Of a DNA stretch of 64,000 nucleotides, positions 1-11,765 are shown in pieces (position 1 is the first letter of the stretch; each line of letters starts with the position of its first letter). The notes below the pieces were generated by a model. The model saw only the letters and a list, made by a program, of their open reading frames with translations, ran no database searches and was not told where the DNA came from. The translations under genes were made by a program, and so were the position numbers. The DNA lies in the NCBI RefSeq assembly GCF_036669915.1, contig NC_089322.1, forward strand, positions 2,790,001 through 2,854,000, written 5' to 3'. Source of the stretch: Pocillopora verrucosa (lineage: Eukaryota; Cnidaria; Anthozoa; Scleractinia; Pocilloporidae).

Positions 1-2829
1 AGTTATGATTTTCGTCGGGTTGTGGTGACTTTAAAGTCACAAAAATCAGCAAAAAGGCGAATACATTCAGAAGCACTACACGTACGTGTGCACCTTCATG
101 ACCTTTTGGTTCCACATAATGTTTTTGGCTCCCTCTTGGCTAACTGCCGTAGCCACATGTCATCAACAGTACATTTGAACGTGAATCACTCGTGCGGGGT
201 CACGAGAACATTACACCCACGACATATTCTCGCTGATTTTGTGACTTTACAGTCACCACCACCCGACAAATATCATTACCCTTTGCAACATCGGTTGATT
301 GAGATTCTCTGAGAAAATTCGGCGGCGAAAATTTCTTGCAATAGATGTTCACGACTGTTCGTAATTGTTCTTCTCATTTGTTATTAGTGACAAACTCATT
401 GGCACTTAACGAATGAGTTATACGAATTTAGTCTATTTCCATCACAAATATACATATATACATAGTCTTTATTTCTGTGTCTAGTCGTTCTAGCGCCAAG
501 GTACTAATTGGGGAAACTCGATTAAACCTATATTAAACCTTAAAAGGATCTTAAGACTCATAAACATTTGTCTAAACAGGTCTGGAGCTTTATATCTCTA
601 CTATAAGTTTCTTACCAAACTCTAATCTTCCGTCAAGTGAGTTTATGTAAAATCAGTTCTATGAGATCCTGCACTGCTTTAACTCAAAGTTGGTCAAGTT
701 AAATACTTTGCAAAACTTTTCACTTGTTTTTCTTCTTCTTTAATTTAGGGTTTCAGAAGCAGTGACGTTGTCAACGCCGGCTTATTTTTCATCTGTCGTT
801 AACGTTTCACGATGACCTGAGCGAAGACTGCTTTAATTTAAATGAAGAAGTTCCGATATTCAATTCAGGTATGTCAAAGTAGCCACGATTCAGGAGAAAT
901 TCGTGTTGAGAAAACATGAAATCAAGTTAAACGTCATTTTTTTTTCTTATGCAATAGTTTTTTTTCCTTTATTTTTTTGTGCAGTGCAGCCAGTGCAGTT
1001 TGAATGAGATAAACACGAGTAATTCAGTTTTTAAAGACCGAGGAGAGATCTATGCAAAATAATTTACAAAAGCTTGTGTATATGATCCCAAAGTAGACAA
1101 ATATTGACAAGATGGGATAACTCCTCTAACTCTTGTCTTTCCTCATCCTTTATATTTCGGTGGACGGCTTGGGAGACAGATTTGCATGATCATGATTCTG
1201 CAAATAAAATGCAAATTAGGCAGGCGCGCGGTTTTAAATAGACTACGCGCTCGGCGGTCAGAAATGTTCGCAGAATTTACACTGAGTATTGCTCTCAATC
1301 TTCCTAACTTAGTATTAGAACTTTGTTTGGAAATGTGAAGCTAATCCAATAATTACTTTGGTGTTTAGTGGACGAATTTTCCGGGTTGTTTATACACTGA
1401 GATCAAATATTTTTTGCTCTGTATTGCCTTTATTTCTTCTGCATTGTGTTTCATGCAAGCTGCATTTATTTCAGCAAATCACAATGTAGAGGTTTAAACT
1501 TTTTAAAAGAAATGTAGAAGTTTAAATTTTTTAAAGGAAATGTAGAAGTTTGAATTTATAAAGAATAGTAAACATTTATGTGGTGCATGTCGCGCGTTAA
1601 TTGACTTTGAAAATTTCTCTAAGATTTGTTTTAAAAATGTTATAGAAAAAAGCGTTTAGTCGATACCACGAACAAACAATTGCAAGGTCCCTGCCTCTTT
1701 CTGAGGCGATCAACAATTTCCAACAAATTTAAATGTTGTGGCTTTCACTGTTAACAAGCCGTCTTCCGCATCCACTCTAGCCAACACAAGCACTTACCTT
1801 TATATTAAAACTCCTGGTGCCATGTCAAAAATATATTATTTGATCCTTTCTGGAATGTTTTCTATATTTTATACAAATATGAAAATAACACTGTCTAATA
1901 AAGAATCTCTTAGATATTAAGACCGACGAGGAAAAGCTCTAATTAATCATTAACTTGCACAATGAGAGTGTTTCTTTGTCAGCCAGTTCAGACAAAAATT
2001 TTTCTTGCCTCACTAGAAATGATTAGTAAAACTGTGTGAAAGCCTTTACCTGTTTGAGTAAGAAACTTCAAAATCAGTCAGTTCTCTACCATATCTTATT
2101 CAAAACCATGCCAACAATTGCAAAAAGGGATTTTATTAATACTGGCTTGTAAGACTCTCCAAAGGTATCTTAACTCGACATAGAAATACTCAGATTTGAA
2201 TTCGCTTCAGCCTCTGGATCGAAAATCAGGAAATAGAATATGAGAATAATTCACCATTGCTCAGGTCAACCTCCTTATCAGTCGTTACATTCTAGAATTA
2301 AATCACCGTTTTAGTAACTTCTCCCAAAAAATGAGAATAATGCGTGGCTCGTAATCATTGTTTGCGTTTAAATATCCTCTTCAAGTACGTACTAAAGACA
2401 CACGCAGAGAATTAAAAGAAAGAGAATCATTTGTGTTCCTCTAAAAAGCCCAATATAAATTTTATGCACTATTAGTACGCATGACCTTGGAAACGCTAGT
2501 ATAAATAAAGTGTTTTTGTTTAAACTTTCTGGGAAACTGAACTACTTCTTTAAAACTCGTCCTTCCCGAGCAAAAATATGAACAATGCCGATATTTTCCC
2601 TTTCCAGACTTTTCTCTTTTGTTAAGCAATACTGATATTTACCCTGAGTTTTCTTTCAGCTACAACAGGGAAAGTTTCACTTAGGACTCTTAAAGAATTT
2701 TGTTTTTTCATGTTGTGCGATCGTACTGAGTCGCCATGTTTGTTTGCATGTTGACACTTTTAGAGCTCGTGCTATATTTGCACACAGATCTCGCGCGGTT
2801 AAAAAATAAGCTTTGGAGTCTAGTTGTGA
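1..2829. other. Stretch without a recognisable gene
   Basis: From 229 onward this is the 5' non-coding part of duplication copy 1. The frame at 22-312 is not conserved in copy 2, which argues against coding. The part at 1110-2410 is unique in the window, AT-rich, and shows no motif I can name. Confidence 0.6.
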
Positions 2830-3266
2830 ATGGATAGTACAGGCCTGGCACAAAATTTCAAATTCATGAATACCTCGTGTTATTCGTGTTATTCGTGTTA
2901 TTCGTGTAGGGAAAGTATCAAGCGACCGAAATTACATAAAAAGCACATTATTGAAAAACACTACGACTGTACAGGTGTTCCTGACATCTCCGTATTCTAT
3001 CCCGACATTCCTCTACCGATGGTGTTTGATAAATTCAAGGAAAACCTTCTGGCAGGCATCCTGAAAGGAAAATTTGATCGTCGATTGAGTAGATGAATAT
3101 ATTTCTTTCGCCTCGATTTCGTCGTGGGTACGTTTCCAATTCGAAGTCGACAATAGGGAGTCAAACATCGTAGAACCCGCTGTGTGCGTGTGGTATGCGC
3201 CACCTCAAGATGCTCTAACTGTGGTCTTCCTGTGCCCAGAAGGGTGATCACAATTTTTCCGGATGG
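2830..3266 (+). pseudogene. Broken copy of an unrecognised C2H2-like protein gene
   Basis: The frame from ATG 2830 resembles the intact frame at 10908-11390. It starts with a Cys-Tyr-Ser repeat made by a 9-bp tandem repeat, then C-x2-C-x12-H-x4-H, the spacing of a C2H2 zinc finger (last Cys in CYSCRES, His in HKKHIIEKH). In-frame stops occur at 3094-3096 and about 3154-3156, yet the same frame keeps matching copy 2 beyond both: FRLDFVVGTFP here against CRLDYIVGSYP there, and VRVVCATSRC against VKVVCGKSKC. Homology ends near 3266, where a LINE fragment begins. I take it as a pseudogene, though a first-part protein of 88 aa could still be made. The family is not recognised. Confidence 0.6.
2874..2909 (+). 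repeat. 9-bp tandem repeat encoding Cys-Tyr-Ser
   Basis: About four copies of TCGTGTTAT inside the pseudogene frame. The repeat expands a Cys-Tyr-Ser tripeptide next to the zinc-finger-like cysteines; copy 2 of the gene has no such repeat. Confidence 0.85.
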
Positions 3267-4575
3267 AGGCTGCTTCTAAAGATGTCTTTGTGGTTTCTGA
3301 GCTACGTCGACAGTTTGTAAAAGTCAATGACAAACGATCTAGTCTTGAAAATGTCCCATTTGGAGTTCCACAGGGCTCAATTCTTGGACCCGTTCTCTTT
3401 AATCTTTATGCGAATGACTAGCAAGATCGTCTAAAAGATGACTCCTCTTGCTTTTAATACGCGGACGACACAACGGTGCTGCATCACGCCACTCTAAAAG
3501 ACCCTGATGTCTGTGTAGACAAGGTAAAAAAGACCCTCAGCAGCGTCAAGTCGTGGGCAGATGATAGTAACCTTCTACTTAATGAGACTAAGACCAAACA
3601 CATGGTTAATCCCACAGAGCAGATGTCTAAAGTGAATAATCTTGATGGATCCACTCCACCTCTCACCTTAAAAGATAAGACAGTTGACAGAGTAATGAAA
3701 TTCAAATTGTTAGGAACTTGGCTTAGTGAGAACGTTGCATGGACAGAACATGTAAACAACGTCACATCATCATGGTATAGAGTGCTAGCTACTCTCAGGA
3801 AGATCAAGAATATGACATCACAACAGACTAAGAAGTCTCTTGTTCAAAGCCTCGTGCTATCCAGACCTAACTTTAATGACTCCGTCACTTATCCCCTTAC
3901 CGCATTTCTGCAGAAAAGAGTACAACGCATTCAGAATGCTGCTGCTGGCTTTGTCTTGAATCGTTTCTGCTCAGAAAGGGACGTTCTAGAGCTTGGCCGG
4001 CTACCTACACTGGAAAATACGCAATTAAACTTTCATAAGCTTAGACATCGAGCTCTTGTTAGTGCGGCTTGGCCCGAATACCTTCAACCACCTAGGCAAA
4101 ATCTCCAACGTACACTACGCTCTAGTAATGCGCCTCTGATAGAAATTTCTCTAATTAAGGGTACTTTACAGGACTCACAAACGACTTTATTCAATGCCCT
4201 ACCCGCAAATGTAAGGCGGTGTCCAGACTTCAATACTTTCGCAAATAATTGTTGTACAATTCTTAAGAGCAGCGAAAACATGCGTTTAAACTCATAAGTT
4301 GTCTCGATAAGGTTTCTTATGGTATCTATAGTATCTTACATCATTTATTTTTTAACAGTTTTTAATTTCTTTATGTAAATAGTGAATGTTTCTTGAATAA
4401 CACTGTGTGCATTATGCATCATGTAAGTCGTAAGTTTTCAGTTAGTATGACGGATTTAGAGCTACCATGTAGAAAAACTGTCAACAAATCGTTATAATTA
4501 TTCTAATCATTATTATTTATCATTGAGAATGAAGCTTATGGAGCTTAAATGCAAAGTTCTGGTTCTGGTTAAATG
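3267..4575 (+). mobile_element. 5'-truncated LINE (CR1/L2-like reverse transcriptase fragment)
   Basis: The frame carries the C-terminal half of a non-LTR reverse transcriptase: GVPQGSILGPVLFN at about 3363-3404, the catalytic YADD at 3458-3469, then thumb and C-terminal sequence to the stop at 4295-4297. It is dead: in-frame stops lie at 3419-3421 and 3455-3457, and a frameshift lies near 3305, where the WF.SY motif is in another frame than the following RRQFV. The tail ends near 4575 after a short GGTTCT repeat. It interrupts duplication copy 1 at the 3' end of the broken gene; copy 2 lacks it, so it inserted after the duplication or was lost from copy 2. The clade is judged by motif style only. 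Confidence 0.85.
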
Positions 4576-5010
4576 AAGAACGATCTATTATAGCCATGAA
4601 GTGGAAAAGCCAGTCAAAATGGTATAGTTTAATCAATGTAAATGCGTTAGATACTAGCCGAGTCAAATTGAGACTGAATTAAGACACAAACAAAACTGTA
4701 CCTTGCGAATGCAGCTGAGATTTTTACATTAAGTTGTAACGACATGATGAAGCAAATGTAGGAATAATCCACTACATAACAGTTTAGCAGAATGCTACGA
4801 ATATCATTTAAATCTGAGCAGTTTTTGAAAGCGTTCTGCTGACACTGTTTGACAGATGCAGTTTGGTGTGATCATTAACTTTACTGACAACTTCTCAAAA
4901 ACTATATTTCTGTCTCTTCTATGTTCCCAATGAAGCTTTCCTAGCAATGTTGGAAAGTAGATATTCTGAAAATAAAGAACCAAATCATGATCTACAAGTC
5001 CACCGGTCTT

Positions 5011-7400
5011 TTTACGCAAGCTGATCCCATGAAGGAGGGGCTGGGGACGTCCCGCCTGCACTGCTCACGCTCATCATTTGACAGGCGGTTGTGTAAATGT
5101 ATCCTATTCTCAAAACAAAACCTCCTAACTGACCTCGAACTAAAGCCTTTCTTGTCAGGAAATCTATCTTTCAGCTATAAGCTCACCTCGGAGTGTGTTT
5201 TCCTTTGAGTTATTACAAGACCCTCTATGCACTCAGCACTGAAGTCGTTCATGTTTGGAAAAGTGACTACGCGGTAAATACGAATTTCTCGCTTCCTTCG
5301 TTCCAGAGAAGTGTACCGTGGAAGGGGAGGGAGGGGGGCAGGGGCAAAAAAAAAAAATTCACATGGAGGGAAGGGGATCTGGGTAGAGGGCGTTAGAGAC
5401 AAAAAAATTACCACGTGAATGGACCCTTCCCCCTCCCTCTTGGGTAGTTCTGTCAACGATTTGCAATGCTTTGGCCGAAAACAAAAATTGAAAATTGATT
5501 GCAATTTCAATTGTTAGACTTTTGCCGAAAATAGAAAAACTAAGCCATGCCACAGACTGCAACATTGTCGGAGAAGCAAAATTTGCCGCTCAGTTTCAAT
5601 TTTTTTCTTCATTGTTGACAGGATTAAAGTGAAAATATAAGTCATGTTTCAATATTCTGCCAAAAGGAAAAAAAGTCAAAAATTTTCGATTTGGCACTTC
5701 CGTATTTTTATGATAAAAAATAACGAAAATCAAAAATTGATATTTGCCGTTAAAGCACTGCTCAAATCAAAAATGTTTGCTGCAACTTATCAACACCTCA
5801 AGCAATATTTGATTCGAAAATTTTCCACTCAATCTCGTCGTGAAGGAACAATAACCATGAACGTGCTATAGTGCACAGAACTCCATTTTCTCTTGAACAA
5901 CTACCCACCATTTTCACAGCATGAGTAACACGTTTACTATAGGTAATCTGATATCTTTCATCTGTCCAGTAGTATCGCATTTCTCGTAAAGCGCGGTAAA
6001 ATACACGTTAAAAACACAGAGAAGCCAACATTTCTCATTCTAAAAGATGATTCCAATTTACAAACCGCTCTCTCCGAATCCCCCATTACTTCGTTGAAAT
6101 TTGAACACATCTCAAACCAAAGAACAAAAACGACGCTCTGATTCGTGCGAGATAATACCCTAAACGATTTGATTGGTGCGAGCAATAAACCACTTTATTG
6201 TTTTTTCAGAGGGCACGGTAACGAATCTTGCAATCTGATTGGTTCTTTACCCGGTCAGTATTTTCCTATCTCTGCCCACGGGCCACGGTAACGCTTTCGT
6301 GAGTCGCCGAGTACATCACAACTTTCGTTGTCATTTTTCATAAATATACCTCGTTTTCCGGCTGGGCAGTATTTTTAAGCAAACACGTCGGTCACTACCT
6401 CAAGCCGATAAATAACTTATGAATCCTCCCTTTTCTCTCTATCAAATCACTTTGGTTGACAGAAAAATATTGGTTTCAGAATGAATTTGTATAAACAATA
6501 GTGTCATTACGTTGGTTGACAAGCGGCCTAAAAACCGTCTGCAATTAATTTTAATCGTTCACAAAAAGTACCCAGAAAGTTGAAACTTGAGGTATTTGGT
6601 TACAGTTAAACTGAACGATGGAACTTTCATTCATTTAATATCTGAATTTTCTCAAGCAATTTGTTCATAGTAAAAAAAAGCGAGCGAAGTTTTAATTTAA
6701 GTTCTACAACAAATATACGCTCCTGGTGAGTCCAATTCCGTTCAATTTGGACATTTGTACCTTAAATTGCACAACAGAAATTGAAGGAATTGAGAAAAGG
6801 CTGCATTAAATTCCCTTGTGTCTCGTTGGAGTGTGCCGTTCGAATTTAGTTTTTGTGTAGGAAAGATCAGAGTTAAACACGCCATTACAGCAAACAAACG
6901 AGCAAACTCCCACAACTTCAAAATCAAAAATTGAATTTACTCACAATTACTTTCCTCGCCGTTTACTTAATGAACAGAGGTAAATCTTCGTACATGAATG
7001 AATGGTCGATGAGAGTAAATAATACTTTCCGTTAGATCATTAACTGATTTTTAAGAAAACATTGTCGTGACAGTCCTTGCCAAACTAGTTCTGTTGGTTT
7101 TCAAATGTTCCTACGATTTTTTTTTCTTGCGCGCTCTCTAATTGACAGGTGTCAGATTGTGACAGATACTTGTAAAAATAATGTTTCAAAGTTTGTTTGG
7201 AAGCCTTTTAAATCACCTTTATCGTTACGGAAATGAAAATGTTTCGCTGAGGAATCTCTCTTAAATTTGCATCACCTCTATTTTAACTACCATTTACTCA
7301 CTCAAAAACTGTTCAGTTTATGGAAGATCTTGCCGTATTTACGGCCATAAGTCATTCGGGTTCTATCGGAAAGAATTTCGTCAAGTTTAAAAACAATAAA
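5011..7400. other. Intergenic, no gene recognised
   Basis: AT-rich DNA. A G-rich run (5320-5390) faces a C-rich run (5425-5445), forming a weak inverted pair around an A-tract. CCAAT-type motifs appear near 6170 and 6235, so a promoter is possible, but no coding exon follows that I can support. Confidence 0.5.
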
Positions 7401-7643
7401 TATGTTATTTACCGGCTAAGGGTCGGTCCGTATGGTGAAAAACTGTGACCTCGGTCTTGAAAATGCTGGGTTGAAAACGTAAATTAGCCACCGTAAAGAG
7501 TAAAAAAGCTGACGTTTCGAGCGTTAGCCCTTCGTCAGAGCGATTGGCGAAGGGCTAAGGGCTCGAAACGTCAGCTTTTTTACTCTTTACGGTGGCTAAT
7601 TTACGTTTTCAACCCAGTTGTTAACACTAAATTACCTGCTATA

Positions 7644-7688
<45 letters not shown>

Positions 7689-7765
7689 TTTATTCACTTG
7701 AAAATGCTTCAAGACCTCGGTCACAGTTTTTCACCATACGGACCTCCCAGCCGGCAAATAACATA
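7401..7765. mobile_element. Nested palindrome with hammerhead-like motifs (Penelope-type terminal repeat)
   Basis: An outer inverted repeat pairs 7401-7460 with 7710-7765 (shared core GGTCCGTATGGTGAAAAACT). An inner palindrome, 7466-7617, has arms of about 75 bp. Each inner arm holds the strand of a hammerhead ribozyme: on the minus strand (7509-7540) CTGACGA, a GGGC/GCTC stem with a TAAC loop, then GAAAC; the plus-strand copy (7543-7575) has a changed core. Motifs of this kind are known from the terminal repeats of Penelope-like retroelements and from retrozymes. Head-to-head terminal repeats are my interpretation. No reverse transcriptase frame is attached. A more worn copy of the motif lies at 37451-37520. 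Confidence 0.6.
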
Positions 7766-7926
7766 TATTTCTGTACGCTAACATAGATGTTATTATTTTT
7801 TTAATTAAAAAAAATAACTCAAAAATGAGAAAAAAAATTACAATTTTTTTCTTCTTTCAAATCACCAAACAGCAAGTGTTACCTGAGCCCTAGAATTTCA
7901 CACATTCCTGCTTCCGGCCTTCTGAT

Positions 7927-8793
7927 AAGGCCTGTCCGGATTGTTCTCGGCGACTTTTGAGCAACGTTTGGTGTTGGGAGAAACTTTTTGTGATTCTAAC
8001 AACCTTAGGCAATTTTTTTTGGCAACTTTTAGACTTAGAACACGCATCAAGCACGATAAAGTCCATGATTTCCTAAAAAATTCGATCGATCCATGCAATT
8101 TCTTAAATGCTTCGGCAATTTGTTGATCATCGGCAGAAATATTGGACAAGATGGCGGCCGCGCTTGCGCATTTCGTCCATAATGGCGTCCAAATAATATA
8201 AGAAACTGTATGGAAATTTGTAAAATTTCTAAAATATAACAATCAGGAGCTCATGGTCCCGTCTGCTCTCGATCGAGAATATATAAAAATATGCCAGGCA
8301 TTGAATGCAAATTTAGTAGTCTTGGCGCGAAAATTAAATTAAAGCAAATCAAAATTCTGACATCATGTAATCGCTCTGCCTCGAAAAATCCCAAAGATTT
8401 ATTTGCAGGTCTTCTTTTCTTTTTCTTTTCATCAAATAGAAGATCTGCGGTGCTCAAGTTGTATAAGTTATGGTACGAAACACTCTTCTTTGAAGATCGA
8501 GCTGTGATCGCCGCCATATTGAATTCTCTTGATATTCTATTGTTCCGCGGTGTAATACGATATACCGCTGATAATTGTTAGCGGGCTCGAAATGTCCTTG
8601 ATTTCTGACGATGTGCAAATAACGAAGAATATAGCTTTTAATTAACGTTTATGTGAAAATATCAGGAATCTAGGTGGTCCCTTTTGAAATTTAGGTAGCA
8701 AAGTTTTTTTATTTTTTGGCAATTTCTCAGTAATTTTTGGCTTTCCAGTGAGCAACTTTACGGTATTTTAAGAGCACAATCGAGACAGGCCGA
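7927..8793. mobile_element. Non-autonomous DNA transposon with 8-bp target duplications
   Basis: The 867-bp element has imperfect terminal inverted repeats: AAGGCCTGTCCGGATTG at the left against TCGGCCTGTCTCGATTG read inward from the right. It is flanked by a perfect 8-bp direct repeat, CTTCTGAT, at 7919-7926 and 8794-8801. Eight-base duplications suit the hAT superfamily (also P and Zisupton types). Frames inside are short and unrecognised, so it must be moved in trans. A second member, with its own 8-bp duplication, lies at 53270-53877. Confidence 0.85.
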
Positions 8794-8801
8794 CTTCTGA
8801 T

Positions 8802-10907
8802 CGATGATAAGCAAATTAGTGGCTGTTTATGTTGTCTCTGTTTATACATTCAAAATCTATATTTCCAAAAACGATTGGAAACTGTGAACTTGTGATGGTT
8901 TGACAGTGTCCCAACGTGCAATCGACGATCGAGTTCAATAAAGATTTCTCTCTCCGATCTCCCACGGCTCGCTTGTTTTTATCGAAGGAAAACCAATCAC
9001 ATTTCAGGCTCCAGTTTGTTACCATGACGTCGCTGTTGATAGTGTTACGCGTGACCGGGCACGACAGAGTAAGATTTTAAAGAGGATTTGAAAGCGTTTA
9101 CCGCTATTTTCCAGTTGAAAGAGAAAAGAGAAAACCTTCAGTAAATAAACTTTGATCATTTGAAGAGAAAGAAATCGAAGAATTTTGTTTTGGAACGCTC
9201 GTCCGACAGAATATGACGCAGAGAGCGTGTGGAAGAAATGGACAAGATTTCTAACCAAGTCACGGCAAATGCAAACGGAAAATTTTGCCTACTTTTCTTC
9301 TTATCCAGTAGACCGAACAGAGAAATTCAATTCTCGCAATTTGTCGTTCGTATACGCCAGGCGGTTTACTTATTTCGCTGATTTTTGTGACTTAACAGTC
9401 AGCACCAACCCACGAAAATCATTACCATTTGCAACATCGGTTGATTGGGAATCTCTAAGAAAATTCGGCGGCGAAGATGTCTTGCAATAAATGCTCATGA
9501 CCGTTCTCAATTGTTCTCATTTTCTTTTAGTGACAAACTTATTGGCACGTAACGAATGGGTTACATGAATTTAGTCTATTTCCGTCATAAACCTATTAGA
9601 CCTTGAAATGATCTTTCGACATGTTTGGGCAAGACTCATAAACATTTGTCGAAGCAGGACTGAAGCTTTAAATCTCTACCAAGTTTCTTATCAAGCTCTA
9701 TTCTCTCGTCAAGTAAGTTTTTGTCAAATCAGTTGAAAATTCTGCACCGTTTCAACTCGAAGTTGGTCAATTTAAAAACTTTGGGCAACTTTTCACTTGT
9801 ATTTCTTCTTCTCTAAGGGTTTCAGAAGCAGTGACGCTGTCGACGCTGGCTTCTCTTTCGTCTGTCGTTAACGTTTCACGATGATCTGGGGGAAAACTAC
9901 ATTATATGATGAAGTTTCGACATTCAATTCAGGTATGACAAAGTAGTCAATATTTAACAAAAATTCGTGTTGAGAAAACATGAAATGAAGCTCAACGTAA
10001 TTTCTCTTAAGCTGTATTTTTTTTTTCTTATTTTTTTGTTCAGAGCGACTAGTGCAGTTTGAATTAGATAAACATGTGTAATTCAGTTTTCAAAGACCGA
10101 GGATATCTGTGCAAATAATTTACAGAAGCTTGTGAATATGCCAAAGTAGACAAGTATTGACGAGAGGAGAATCATTTGCGTTCCTCTACAAAGTCAAATA
10201 TAAATTTTATTTACTACTAGTACGCATGACCTTGGAAACGCAAGTTTAGATAAAGTGTTTTAGTTTAAACTGTCTGGGAAACTGGACTACTTCTTTAAGA
10301 CTCGTCCTTCCCGAGCGAAAATATAAACAATGCCAAAATATACTTCTCCTTCCCAGACTGAATACTGTTATTTACCCTAAGTGTTTCAGCTGCAGCGAGA
10401 CAAGTTTCGCTTAGGACTCGACGGGTTCTTAAAGAATTTATATTAGTTCCTGCGTGGACAGTGTCTCCTACACTGATCCATGAGTTCGCCTGCTTTTCCA
10501 GTTCATTAAGACACGTACGAGCGAAGTCAGTTGATCGCCATCGCGCTAACGGTTTCGCAGAACGTAACTACTCGATTAGACATGCCTCAAAGTTCGCTCA
10601 AAGGACATAGTAAGCGAGCTTGTTTTAGTAAATACGTCCGAAAATACCGCCAATACTTATTTCAGCGTTACACTCGGCCTACAGCTCTTGCTTGACCAAA
10701 AACATTTGTATGGAGCCCGTCAACGCTTTTGAATAGGGAATCGTCAGAAGTTCAAATTCTGATTAATGGACTAAAAATCAAAATGCATTGTAGGATTAGC
10801 AAATTCCTACGTCAGCAGTTTTACAATTGTGTACAGACCAATACCTAGTTAGCATGTCAACAAAGTAATCCATATTTGGCAAGGCTTAGCAACCAGCCTT
10901 TTTCAAA
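8802..10907. other. Non-coding region leading into duplication copy 2
   Basis: No coding exon is recognised. From 9376 the sequence matches duplication copy 1. Possible untranslated exon borders are a donor near 9711 (TCAA then GTAAGT), an acceptor near 9817 and a donor near 9934; they would give a 5' UTR for the frame at 10908, which is speculative. Confidence 0.45.
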
Positions 10908-11765
10908 ATGGAAGCTCTCGAATGTGACTGGTGTTTAAATAGTTTCGGTCGACTGGAAATGCTTGACGCGAAAATTTCCTACAAGCATATCGGCTCTGAA
11001 GAATCTAATACCGTTTCCTCATTTTCCCCTCACCTTTCTGTAACTAAGATCTTCAATGATGTCAAAACCCAGTTTATGTCAGGCTTGGTGGAAATTGGAT
11101 GGGTTGAACGCAAAAGACTAGTTTATCTCTGCCGCCTTGATTACATCGTGGGAAGCTATCCAGTTAAAACTCCAGGACTGGAATTTGAACGTCGTAAAAA
11201 CCATTGGGTAAAAGTCGTGTGTGGAAAATCCAAGTGCAAGAACCCTTCTCGTAAGAAACATTTTAGGCCCAAATTAGTGATATCAATGCATCCAGAAAGT
11301 CCCGTCTGTAAGAAGAAGAGAAAGGAAGAAAGAAAGTTCTGGCAAACTGGATGCAGGAATACAATGAAAAAGCGAATCAAATTGAAGTAAATGCGTTTGA
11401 ACGTTGTTGTAATGACATGATTCAGTTTCTGTGGATGGTCTCAGGTCCAGATCTAGTTGAATTCGATCAAGACGTCATCTGGCCAAACTGGATGTAATTT
11501 TTTATTGTAAGAGATAATGCGTGGTGCAATGGAATTAATCAGTATAATGGCGATAGAAGCTGGTTGTAAATTCGATATGTGTATATTTGACATCATGTTG
11601 AATCACAGCTATTTTCCTATTATGAAATATGTACAAAAAATAGCGTATAAGGAATTATGCTCGAAAATTATTTCTAGCTCTCCTATGGTCCTAATTAAGC
11701 TTTCCTAACAATGTTGTAGCATAGGCATTTTGGAAATAAGGAACAAAATCATGTTCTGCAAGTCC
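9376..11765 (+). repeat. Segmental duplication, copy 2
   Basis: Diverged copy of about 229-5010, with the same order of matching pieces. It lacks the 1.3-kb stretch at 1110-2410 and the LINE. Several indels and many substitutions suggest the duplication is old compared with the CRG4/CRG5 duplication further right. Confidence 0.75.
10908..11390 (+). CDS. Uncharacterised 160-aa protein with degenerate zinc-finger-like N-terminus
   Basis: One open frame from an ATG in fair context (AAAATGG), with an in-frame stop 18-20 bases upstream, so this is the start unless an acceptor at about 10892 joins an upstream exon. Residues 5-26 hold C-x2-C followed at the usual distance by Lys and His; in the broken paralogue at 2830 the same positions are both His, so this copy has lost one ligand of a C2H2-like finger. 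The middle (LCRLDYIVGSYPV, VKVVCGKSKC) is conserved between the copies. The tail is Lys/Arg-rich (CKKKRKEERK), as in nuclear proteins. I do not recognise the family; DNA or RNA binding is only a guess from finger and charge. The paralogue is the main evidence that the frame was translated. Confidence 0.5.
   Translation: MEALECDWCLNSFGRLEMLDAKISYKHIGSEESNTVSSFSPHLSVTKIFNDVKTQFMSGLVEIGWVERKRLVYLCRLDYIVGSYPVKTPGLEFERRKNHWVKVVCGKSKCKNPSRKKHFRPKLVISMHPESPVCKKKRKEERKFWQTGCRNTMKKRIKLK

Larger units (their letters stand above)
229..5010 (+). repeat. Segmental duplication, copy 1
   Basis: This block is a diverged copy of 9376-11765. Matching pieces in the same order are 229-900 with 9376-9960, 960-1110 with 10020-10155, 2415-2700 with 10165-10443, 2830-3266 with 10908-11290, and 4880-5005 with 11670-11765. 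Copy 1 has about 1.3 kb (1110-2410) that copy 2 lacks, and a LINE fragment inserted at about 3267. Possible splice donors (near 640 and 870) and an acceptor (near 749) recur at the same places in copy 2, so the duplicated unit may include untranslated 5' exons. I see no coding frame conserved between the copies before 2830. Confidence 0.75.

Noticed and set aside
22-312. 96-codon frame at the left edge
   Set aside because: It starts at GTG, and the matching part of duplication copy 2 does not keep the frame.
9185-9490. 101-codon frame
   Set aside because: Starts at TTG, and its last third lies in the duplicated region where copy 1 is not open in the same frame.
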